A stretch of DNA of 64,000 nucleotides from Mycteria americana (Eukaryota; Chordata; Aves; Ciconiiformes; Ciconiidae), in assembly GCF_035582795.1 (NCBI RefSeq), contig NC_134396.1:31725683-31789682 (forward strand). Direction: 5' to 3'. A model generated the notes under the pieces. The model made no database searches and was not told the origin of the DNA. It was given only the letters and a program-made list of their open reading frames with translations. Position 1 is the stretch's first letter. Every line of letters starts with the position of its first letter. Of this stretch, positions 39,501 through 51,500 are shown piece after piece. A program made the position numbers and the translations under genes.

Positions 39501-42500
39501 TCTGCAAACTTGCTGAGGGTGCACTTGATCCCTTCGTCCAGATCATTGATAGGGATATTAAACAGAACTGGCCACAACACAGAGCCCTGAGGGACACCAC
39601 TTGTGACCAGCTGCCAACTGGATTTAACTCCATTCACCACAACTCTTTGACTCTTTGGGCTTGGCCATCCAGCCAGTTCTTAACCCAGTGAAGAGTACAC
39701 CCGTCCAAGCCATGAGCAGCCAGTTTCTCCAGGAGAATGCTGTGCGAAACTGAGTCAAAGGCTTTACAAGAGATCTTAAACTGAGAGTGTTAAATTTTGG
39801 TGGCTGTTTGCTACCTGATATTTTCATTTGATGCCTTCTGCTCTTTAGTGAAAAGGAGGCTGAGGGGAGACCTTATCGCTCTCTGCAACTACCTGAAAGG
39901 AGGTTGTAGCAAGGTGGGGGTCGGTCTCTTCTCCCAAGTAGCAAGTGACAGAATGAGAGGAAACAGCCTCAAGTTGTGCCAGGGGAGGTTTAGATTGGAT
40001 ATTAGGAAAAATTTCTTCACTGAAAGGGTTATCAAGCATTGGAACAGGCTTCCCAGGGAAGTGGTTGAGTGACCATCCCTGGAGGTATTTAAAAGATGTA
40101 TAGATGTGGTGCTTAGGAATAGGGTTTAGTGGTGAACTTGGCAGTTTTAAGGTTGGACTCAGTAATCTTAAAGGTCTTTTCCAACCTAAATGATTCTATG
40201 ATTCTATGTATATGGGAAATAATGAATAACATTTTCCTAGTCCCCATGGCTTTGACAAAGAAGATTTTAGAGAACTATTGCATAGTCCCCCCTGCTTCAC
40301 TCTTGGCTTTCCCAAGGTGATTATCTGTTCAGTTTTTCCATATTTCTGACAATCTTTTCTGCTCTTCTACATACTTTTTTTCAGGTCTTAAAGTCATCTT
40401 TTGGGATAGGCAGACCAGCAGTGTACCCAGTATTCAAGATATGGGGTTCTGAGACATTTAGTGAAATGCTAATATTTTATACATTATTCTGTATTCATCT
40501 AAGTATAAATCCCAATAGTCAGTATGCCTTTTTTACTTGTTTCCAACTTATATCCAGCTTACGTTCATGCTTTCAGAAGATATGTCCACTAATATATTTT
40601 CTGAGTTAATTTCGAGACTGACGTGCCGGTAGGGTTGTTTCCCAAATGCGCATTATTTCACATTTACCAATACTGAACTTCACCTGTTTTTCTGGCTGGT
40701 TAGCCCATATTATGAGGTTTTTATGCACATCTTCCCAATCAATTTTATTATGAATATTTGTATGTCATCAGCAAATATTGTCGTCAGTATTCAATATGTG
40801 GGATTTTCTTGGTCTCCCACCACTATTAATAATATTTTTCACTACCATTTGATCAGTTATTAAACAATTGAAAAACCTTTTGCCTAGCGACAGCTTAATT
40901 TGTTTAGAAGTCCTTCAAGAAAGCCACCATCAAAAGCTTTTGTGGGTATACAAACGTACTGTATCAATCGAACAGCCTTATCCTCATTGTCCCTGCCAAA
41001 ATTCTGGTAGAGTTCTGATTTCATTCTACAAAATAACTGCCTTGCTTCCTCCTACTCTACTGTATTTGCCCATGTTGCTATTATTGCTGTTCTTTATTGT
41101 AGTTTCATTATATTTGTCCTTACAAAGTTCTAACTGTATTGATATGCCATACTTTGACAACTTGTACACTCCTTTGTCTTTTTTAACAATTGGCATATTT
41201 TCTGCTGTTCCATTCTGCTGTTAGCAGGGCTGATTTCAGCTATAGTTCGGTTCCCTGGGAACTCTTAGGTGAATACCACCTGGTCCTGATAATTTGCTAC
41301 CACTTTACGGATAACTTCTATAATCTTTTCTACTGACACTTCAATTTGACACAGTTCCTCAGATTTGTCTGCCATGAAGAACAGCTTTGATGTAGGACCT
41401 TTCCTAACATGTTCTGTAGCGAGCAGTGAGGCAATGAATTAATTTACTACTTCTGCAATAGCCTTATCTCCTTGCATGTTTCTTTTGTACCTTGATCATC
41501 CTCTGGCCTTACAGATTCACTGGCAGTCCCCCTACTCCTGCTCCTCTGCTTCTGATATGTTTGAAAAAGATCTATGTACCTGTCCATATCTATTTCAGTG
41601 CAGTTGTTCATTATGAATGAAAAGTCATTGTCAAATAATGAGTATGTTCTCCCCTTCAAGTAAGATGTAAAGAGCTCGTAATAAACAAGCCTTACATCTC
41701 TTGCTGCTTCTCCAAGCAAAAATTAGAATGACATAAATAGTCCTTAAAATTTTTCTTTTGACTAAGCAGGAAAAAAAGTCTTAAATAACAATATTTTCTT
41801 CATGCATTGTAAAGAATAAAAAAAAAAGAAAAGGAAGAAAATGCAAAAGCACAGTGTTAAAGTTTGCTTTTGGCTTAGTTGCCTTCTTAATTAAAGAGGA
41901 GTACCCCTCCGACTGTCAGGGTCTGCCAGACCTGCAATTGTCAGGGTCTACAGTTGGTGCATGGTTATCGTGGTTGTGTGTTCAAATTTTGAATTAGATA
42001 TTTAAGCAGCAATTTTTAGGTGATTGTGCATGCAGTCTTAGTATTTTTCTGTCTCTTTAAGTGTTTTAAGGAAATATGCACAATTATGCACAGATTGTGG
42101 CCATTTCTTTTTAGAACTCTGGTCCTAAAAATTCAGAAGGTAAAGGTTGTAATCAGCTGCAACTATGTTTCTGCTTAAATGTCAGCTCAGTCTCAAATGG
42201 ACTTTACAACAAAGAATGTCATTCTAGTAGTTACCAGATGGCTGTCTACACCTCTTTAGACACACTGCCAGCACAAGGAATGACTGCTCAAGGAAATTTA
42301 ATACAAGAATGGTCACTTTGAGATATTTCTGGAAGAAACACCAATAATTCAGGAACAGTGCCCAAGTTTTCTCTTCACGTGTGACAATTCTGTAATATTT
42401 ATTGGTCATCTTTTAATATCACTACTGCCAAATGTTAATATGTACATGGAAAGGACTAACTACATGTGCCAAGTTAGCACTAGCACCTGCCCCATTTGTG

Positions 42501-45500
42501 TGCTAGCATCCTCGTTCTGCTCACCCTACTGTGTTTTCTGTGCATGTGTATTCTGTAGAAATTCTTTATATGGATTTGTATGAACCTCACATGTCCAACT
42601 CCTTTGCTATTTTGCATATAGAAATCCTGCTGAGCTCTGTGCAAGTGCCATCAGTAGAGTGCTTTCACTGTTTGGACACTGTTGTAAGTAGAGCTCTGCT
42701 TCATGGTGTCTTTGAGAGAGTTTATCCTAACGCAGATTCTCTCTCATATTTGAAAAGAAGTCTGCTTTAAAGTATTTCAAGTTCTATAGAGAGATCTTTA
42801 AATACGGTACCTTGAAATGGCTTTGTCATATGTCAAAAAAGAAAGGCTTCCCTCCACCCCCTGCATTATCATACATTAGCTTCTGAAGTGAATTAAATAG
42901 TAGGGAATATGTTATCAGAGTATGGTTGTAAAGTTAGATTCGTAGAAGTCTCTACAGACGTTGGGTTTATGGAGACTCAGTTTTACTCCCTCTCTCTGTT
43001 GGATTTTTTACACAGATGCTTCCTCCAGCATATTTTTCTTTCGTACTATGCACTTTAAATATATGTAAAGACAAATCATTGTGATAAGGAGATCCCTAGC
43101 TGTTCAGGAATGTTTTATTTATTTCCAAAAGAAGATAATAATTTTCTAAGCTTTTCCTTCATCTCTGTCCTTCTGGAGGTTGGTGCCTTGGAACAGGCAA
43201 TGCTGGATGCTTTAGTGATGGACCGTGTGGATTTTGTGAAGCTGTTAATAGAGCATGGAGTGAACATGCACCGTTTTCTTACCATATCTCGTTTGGAAGA
43301 ACTCTACAATACAGTGAGTATTCAAAATCCCAGTGTACAACTTTAGATAAGAATGCCTAGAAAGAATACTCTTTTGCTTAAGAGATTTGATAATTAGGCC
43401 ACATTTTTATGAAGGATTTTTGAAAAAAAATTGAAAATTAATGGGTTTTGATAATTTTTGATTGTAACGTTAGATTTTTGGATTGGTGTCCCAGCTTTTT
43501 ATTTTCGATTCATTGACATGAACCAGACTGATTACTCACCTGAAGCTCACGAGAAATATGTTCTGATTTTAATCTGGTATGTGATACATGCTTTTCTCGC
43601 TGAAAATGATATGTCGTTTAACCAAAGTGTTACCAAATTCTTTCTAGAATATGTCAAGATTTAAGAGAGTAGAGGTGTTGCAGATTGGTGTTGAAATGTT
43701 TTTGAAGAGGTTTGTGGGGAGAGTTTGAATCACAGTAGCTTATCCTGAAGATCTTTTAGCTGCTTTCTTTTACTGTATAGATTTTCTAATGTAGAGTGAC
43801 ATGTTTGTTTACTGTCTTTTCTTTTCACACCACAGAAACAAGGACCATCTAATCTACTTTTGCACCACCTAGTTCGAGATGTGAAACAGGTAATAGACAT
43901 AGGAAAGGCTGGGGAGCAAAAATGGTAGATTAGAACTTCAGTGTCCACTGGCACACTGCTGTTAGGTGATATAGGGGAATTTTAGGAATAGAAGTGATGG
44001 GTTCATACTACGCTCCTATATCTACTAAATGGTTTTATCTTCATCCCACTGATCTCCCTAAGCAATTAACTAGCATACTACTGCTGAATGCTCCCAAGGG
44101 TCCTGTACCTTAATTTCAGAGCCAAGCAGTTTGTGTAGATAAGACTCTCTTTCTCAAGTTACTGAAGTGACATTATGAAGAGATTGTACAAAAGACTTAG
44201 TGAATTAGTGCAGTAATTATGCTCATTGCTTTCAGGTTTTCTTTTTTTCCCCAAAGCTAAAAAAATCTTTCTTTGTTGAGCAGTAACAAAAAGATACTGT
44301 GACAAGATATAATATTATTTTAATGTGCTGCATTGCCTGGGAGAACAGAAGGTGGCAGTGGATGACTGCTGCATGGAGCACTGGCTCCGTTAGTAGTTTA
44401 GTGGCAGCTTTGTTATTTAGCTACACAGTTAATTTATTTTGTGTTTCTGCTATCTATTGTACCTCACAGCGCTGCTTAGGCAGGAAGGGAGGAGCTGTTC
44501 CTTCTGCATCTAGTCTCCACTGCAGGAGATGCCTAGATTCAAAACTAGATTAATTGGCTAATTCTTTCCAGGGTATGAATGCTAAGATAAAATCATATGG
44601 TCAGTCTGACTATTTGCAGAGTTCTGTGGTCTCAAGTAGTGGGCTTTCTGGTATGATTTTCTTATTGTGGGTGACTTTCATGTCAATCCCATTGATGGTT
44701 CTGTAGATAGGTGTAGGGTATTCTGGTCTCCATAGCAAGCTATTTTCTGTGTTTTCCCATACTGATGGATGTATTTGAGGTCTAATTTATGTGATAGATC
44801 TGGAAGATCTCAGTGTTGAAAATACATTTAACTTTTCCAGGCTGAGAAATCTGTCTTTCTCACTGATACTGAAGTGATTTGCTCCTTGATACGACCCCTC
44901 TCCTAAAACCCATGGCCTGGTTACATCTCAGGACACTCTGGGAAAACTCAGGGTGTGATCTAAAGGGAAGCTTTTGTCATTTGAAATGGAATAGTGGAAT
45001 TTAGGTAGAAAATGGGTGCACAATTTCAAAACTTTCTACGCTGTTGGGTAAGCTAAACTCAATTGGGACCTGCAAACAGGTCTAAACACTGAAAAGCCTT
45101 TTTCACCTGAGCTTCTGTAAGTACACATAAGTGCTCTGTGAATGAGTTCACAGTAGCTAGGACAGTCACCAGAGTGATGTGACCATGGATTTCAGAATAT
45201 TTCCTCCGTTAGTGTGACCAGCTTTGCTGCTGCTACATTTGAATGGAGATACATTGCAGTGTGCCCTGATAGCATAAAATATGCTTTTTAGTGCAGAGAA
45301 GTATCCACAAGTATAGCTAGTCAGAAATACTTGCCTAACTCTCAGTGACAGAGCTGGAAAGCTCTATCCTGTGAGACGTGCTTTTTCCCCAGAGTGCTCA
45401 GCATGTTGGTGCCTTCTGTTCCCCAGGGCTGGGTGGCCTTAGCTGGCTGTACTGAGCCTTGCCACTAAAGTCCATTGAAAAAAACCTCAGTCTAATGAAG

Positions 45501-48500
45501 AAAATGACTTTTCACAGTCTGAAAGGCATACACCGCTAGGAATACATAACATCTCTGATCCGATCTATGTACAGGCCCATTTTTCACTTCCAAGAGTTGT
45601 GGTTTAGGGTTTTACCAATAATCTTTAAAATCTGCACGGAAGATAATCTGTTCTTCAGAGGATTTATCACAAACCTTGTGTCTTGGAAGGACAGTGGAGG
45701 TAAACTGGGAAGCAGTGTTGCTTTAAACACAAGTGGCGAGAGACTCGGAAGGTACAGCTATGCATGTGCAGCTGCTGTCCTAGTTGTCATGACAGTCTTG
45801 AGCCTCTACAAGACATTACCGGTCTCCAGGAATTACTCTACAACATTAAATACATGGTTCATCCACTTCTTAATTTTAAATTAATGAACTAGTTTAATGA
45901 GCAAATCATACCATGCTAGTTTTCTCTTGTTGTGAGAAGAAGACGATTTTTATCAGTCTGTCTGGCTGTCGGTGATTAACCCGAAGAACCATTACCCTCA
46001 CTGTTGAATGCAGCTGGTCTTGTGAACATTGCAATATACATCCCTATGCGATGTGGGTGCAGTGGACTGTAGGCATCACACTTTTCAGGCTGAAAATGTG
46101 GATCTGCCTGTGTTCTCCCTCCAAGGGGAGTTTCATATGCGTAATGAATGTGTATGCTTTCCTGACAGATGCAGGAGCTCTCAGCTGCATCTTCTTCCAG
46201 ACTCTCCTCATAGTCGTAGGGCTCTGACATGGTTGAATGTTGCATATAATAGCATCATGAAGTGCTTGTGACATTTGGTGTTTCAGAATACCCTTTCCTT
46301 GGATTACAAGATATCACTGATTGATATTGGGCTGGTGATAGAGTACCTCCTTGGTGGAGCTTATCGGAGCAGCTACACAAGGAAGCATTTCCGAATTCTT
46401 TACAATGATGTCTACAGAAAACACAAGGTAACTTCTGTGAAATGGCTACCACTGGTCATGAAGAAAGGCCAAAATGTGACACCTGAAAATAGCTCAGGTT
46501 GTCATTGTGGTTTGTCTGAAGAGCATCGGTTAAATGTGTGCCATGCTTGGCTGTTTTATGAATCTCTTTGCCAAGTGTGGAGAGATTGCAAATAAAACAG
46601 ACAAATCCCTCCCCAAACTATTCCCTGCTTCCCAAGACCACTGGTGATCATTAAATTAACTGTTAGTTCAGTAACTTTACCATCGTGTCTGGTAGCCAGG
46701 TTGTGTTCTTTGTCTGTCATCCATCAATAAAAATTGACAAGGCTGTACCAACCACCATTTTCCATTTTGTGAAGCAGTTGCATGTTTCTGCTCTTTCAAC
46801 TTGAACCACATCACAGAAATACTGAATTCAACAGGCATTGAACTAGACTTAGAGCATGTCAGCATGGCATAGTGAAGAACAACATGGAGATCTCTGACCC
46901 AAGTTTTGAGCAAATGTCTTACCTTTTAGAAGTAGTTCAGTGCTAGTGGTGCATCTTCCTGCCCAGGCCAATGAGCTGTGTTTGCCTGGCAGAGCTTTTT
47001 CTGTCATGCACTGGTCATCACGGGGCAGTCTCATGCTGGATGTGCCAGGCTGCACCCATGGTGCAGCGGCTTTGTGCAGGCAGAGGGTTGTGCTTGGACA
47101 TGTGTGCCGTTCTGCACCTTCTAGATGCTTAAGGTGTTTCACTGTATGGCATAGCATTGTGCCATGTCTGCATATGAGTAGCATCACCTCTACAAACAAA
47201 CTGCCTCAGAACAACAGAGTGCAAACATACTAGCACTTGCATTTTCCCCACTGACTTTCCAAAACCAATAACTTGAAAACAGCCTGAACTTCTCAATAAA
47301 TTAGCCGCATATCATTCCCAACATCACAGAGGGAGCAGATTTACCGCATAAGCATTCTCCCCAGCTTTCGGAGTAGAACTGGGCTTTGATTAAAGTACTT
47401 CCATATGCTAAAAAACAAGCAACAAAAGCCTCTCATCCCCATGTACTGCTTTTGTGACTAATAGAAGAACCTCAGGGTGATCAGTGAAAATGAGAAGAAA
47501 TAATGAAAACCGTTACTTGGAGTGACTAGAAACACAGAGGCAGAGCTTCCTGTGTGTTACTGGCTTAATACAATGCTCAAAAAGGGGTATTTGGGCAGTT
47601 GTAACACTCTTCACTGTATCTTCATGAAATATGACCTTAACAGGGATGGCTGAAACCACATGATCATATAACTAGGAACTGCAGGGAAGAGCGTTAGTGA
47701 TTCAGCTGGTAACATTCTTCCTTCTCAGTCAACACTGAACAATGCTAGGGATGCTAGACATGCGATCCTTTGGAGGAAATGGTCAGCAGAAAGTTCAGAG
47801 AACTGACTTTTGAGGGCTTATGGCCCTCATAAGGGGGCCTCATTTTGAGGACAGAGAAGGGCTTATGGCACTTTTTATAAGGTTAGGCAGTGAGAAGACC
47901 TTCCAGGTTGGGTGATTCCAATCCGGTGCAAGCCCTGTTGTTGTTGTAATTGGTGGAGGCTATTGGGGAAATCAGTATTTTGAATTTAGAGATTCAGAAA
48001 AATATATATTTTTTAAATTAGATGTGAAACAGGCTATTTTTTCCTTGATGGTATAAACTCCAGTGGTAGTTCTAGTGATTGCTGACTCACTAGTCTTTGA
48101 ATAACATCAATTTCTACAGGCACCATTGCAATCAGAGATAAGTACAGGCAAACTTCATCTCTAATTTGCATTTCTCTCCTTGTGTTTTATGGTATGCCTT
48201 TGGATCTAGAGAGTGCTCTCCAGCTTTTCTCAGAGCCTGTCTCATTCCCTTCATCAGAGTAATCAGACGGGTAGCAGAATGGGATCTGCTGAAAGTACTT
48301 TGCATTCTCAGTTCTTCAGAACAGCACAGCCTTACAAATACAAGGTAATATAATTGCTTATTCTAGACCTTGCTTCAGACATATTAGGCTGCTAATCATT
48401 TTACTGAGAGATTTTAGACATATGTTGGTCAGGCTGCTAGTTATCATAATTGTACTTAAATTCCAGTGGAAGCAATGTTTTATTGCTTACTTCATGAAGT

Positions 48501-51500
48501 ACAGGTCCTGCAATCTTAATGTTGAAATCAAGCTCAGACTCCTCCTGTGATACTTTTTAACTTCCTTCCATTTGTTGCTGAGGTCTTTCGTTCACTGAAA
48601 TGTAGTATCACCAAATTTCTGAACATCATGCATGGGTGAAAACTCTTCTTATTTGGAAGCAATGGTAGGAATTCTCTGACTTTCCTGGTGTTTTCTCATG
48701 ATTGCTTATTAAAGTAGCTACAGTAAGCCTGCTAAGAAGAGGTACAGTTCTGATATCTGGAAAATGATGACAGAGTATTTTCTTTCAAAGAAAGAATGAT
48801 AAAAGAGCAAAGATCGTCACATACATATATCTGACAGACAAAACATAAAGTAGAATGAATTTAAATGGCTTTATTGGAATTAATCTGAGCCAAAATGAAC
48901 CCATTATAGCACTAAGACAACCTCACTTATACCAGTAAGACTTTTTCTTTGCCTTTAATGGAGAAACATCCAGACACGGATGTATAGCAAGTTTACATTA
49001 CAAGTGTGGCAGACAGTAAAAATCGTCTTTAAGTATCGCAAGTCCATGGTGTATATTTCAGTCTACTGATTGCTTTTTGTCCTGTCACGCCACAAGTACA
49101 AAAAAAGAGTGAAAGTAGGGTCTTGGTATCATGGGTTTTGGAGACTGCCTAACACTATGGAAGGGGAGGCTATAAATGGCATGGGCACAGAGCAAGGAGT
49201 GTTTTTCTTCCACTACCAGCTTCTTAGCACTGATAATCTAAATACGATCCTAGCTGTGCTTTATGACTTAAATGTATGTAATGATCAAATAGTTTGCTAC
49301 TTGCAGTTCAGATTTGCATGCAGTTTTATTTACATGAATCTGAACCTCAACTGTTATTGAGATTTTCTTTTTTTTTTTGAAAAACAAATTTATAGGAAAA
49401 ATCCACTGCTTTCCATAAGTGTAAGAAGAAATCGAAAGAGGATATGAACTTTGGAGAGAACTATGAGTCATCTGGCTTTATCTACCCCTATAACGACCTC
49501 CTGGTTTGGGCAGTATTAATGAGAAGGCAGAAGATGGCAATGTTCTTCTGGCAGCATGGAGAGGAAGCCATGGTCAAAGCCGTTGTGGCTTGCAAACTCT
49601 ACAGGGCGATGGCACATGAAGCTAAACAGAGCAACATGGTGGATGACACTTCAGAAGAACTCAAGAAGTACTCAAGGTATGAGTTGTCCCTTCACTTCAG
49701 TTAATAAAGTTCTACAGTGCTTAGAATGGTTCGATATTTTCCTAATGCACTAAGAGTTTGTAAGGTTAGTGGTGCCATGGACTACGGAATGTAAAAGAAA
49801 TATTTTCAGCTGCCCACTATTCATATTATATAATGGAGCCATGTATTAGCGTGCAATCTGGTCAAGAGTTAAAGGAAAGCTATTAGCATGTTATCTAGTT
49901 GCATATTTGAAAATTAAAATATAGGTGAGTAATTTGTGGCTCACTGTCTGCTAAATGGTCAAGTGGAAGATTGAAATTTCCCTTACAGCTTCCCTTCCAG
50001 TTCAACTTGTTAAAAAGCCATATGGTACATATGTGTGGTGATGAGCAAACTAAAATTAGTGCTTAAATGCTACTCTGTGTAAGACCTAAAGAAAAATGTA
50101 TGCTGAAATAACTGACTGAATAAAAAATGAAGTAGACCAAGAATGTTCTTCAAGTTTGTAGTTTCATATTAGTGTTTTCTGGTAGTTTTTCTTGTTAATG
50201 ACATATTGTATGCTTTGTAGACATCATGCCTCAGATTCAGAGTACGATAAGATGTGCTGTCTTGTTTTGCATGCAGCTCCAAAGCTTAATTTAACGGAAG
50301 GTGTATCTTCCTTGAGGAGTCTTCCCTACAGAGATGCTTAAGAAGCAGTGTAAAAGAAGAGGCTTTTGCAACTGCCTGCAATGCTTGCCCACAGTGGTGA
50401 TGAGTCTGTTGTTGAAGGAAATACACAGAACTTCGTAGGGTCCATTTTGATCGTTGAGTGAGATTAAGAACAAAACAAAAAAATAGAAAACAGGATGACC
50501 CTAAACCTTCTGATTAGGACTAAAAAGTTAGATTTACTCCCCAAATTATTTTTCACTAGATATATTGATAATGCAATAGGAAAAATGGGAGGAGGCATAC
50601 TTGCTGAGATTGTTAGCTGAGCTTTAGTTACTGGAGTTTTCAAACCAACCTCTTTGCAGCAGCGATTCTGAGTTTTGACTGACCCCAGTTATATTGACTG
50701 TTAATTCCTTTCTGCTCTAGGGAATTTGGGCAGCTTGCCTTAGATGTGCTGGAGAAGGCATTCAAACAAAATGAGCAGATGGCCATGAAGTTGCTGACCT
50801 ATGAACTGAAAAATTGGAGCAACTCAACTTGCTTAAAACTAGCAGTGTCTGTGGGGCTGCGGCCTTTCGTATCGCATACTTGCACACAGATGCTGCTGAC
50901 TGATATGTGGATGGGACGCCTGAAGATGCGGAAGAACTCCTGGTTTAAGGTAACATCACTCTAGGTTTTTCTGAGCATTTAGATGCTGTTTAGATGCTTT
51001 ATACCTGTCTTTGTGGTTATGAATGTGTCTAACGCAGCTTCAGACAGATGTGCTTAAGCATGGATTGGAATGTGCACATCTGGGAGAGAAAAGAAAGGCA
51101 GGGAGGGAAGACAGTACTTGCTTCTGTTTTAATTCTTTGCAAAAGCAGCTGTGGGATGACATTAGGAGAATGCATTCTGTGAGGTTTTTTTTGCTGTTCC
51201 CATTCTCTCAACGCCCTTCAGTCTCTCCCCACCTCCTCTCACTGCCCCGCATTGCTGGTTCTCCAGCACAGCTGCTGATGGGAGGAATGCCCTCCGGACA
51301 TAGGGAGCAGTACCTAAAGTAACCCAGATACTATGACACTCTTCAAAGCCACAAAACAGTCAAGAGCAACACACTTTTTTGGAGGCTGTAGGAGTGTGAT
51401 ACAGAGATTTCCTGCACCAGTGGCTCCCTCCCAGGCCAGTGGAATTGCACTGGGTTTGTGCTGGCACCATGCATGGCTGACTGTGGCCTCAGGTCTATGC

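Larger units (their letters stand above)
36627..43178 (+). other. TRPM6: TRPM6 intron 11 (about 6.6 kb)
   Basis: Holds a partial 29-bp tandem duplication (36683-36740), an inverted pair of CR1 copies (38611-39772 minus, 39850-40209 plus) and an older CR1/L3-like remnant (40330-41620). No exon seen. Paralogues TRPM1 and TRPM3 can have extra exons at this point; none is visible here. Confidence 0.8.
43314..49395 (+). other. TRPM6: TRPM6 introns 12-15 (with exons 13-15 inside)
   Basis: Intron sequence around exons 13-15. Open frames at 45567-45884, 46029-46274 and 46849-47233 do not match any protein and lack exon-like borders. A 17-base hairpin (CTTATG/CATAAG) occurs near 47817-47833. No CR1 copy recognised. 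Confidence 0.7.

Noticed and set aside
41447..41719. 90-codon minus-strand open frame
   Set aside because: No protein family recognised; it falls at the end of the ancient LINE-like stretch and is most likely decayed repeat sequence.
48166..48348. 60-codon open frame covering exon 15 in another register
   Set aside because: Its peptide has no similarity to TRPM6; the frame shifted by splice phase gives the [16 protein letters not shown] match.
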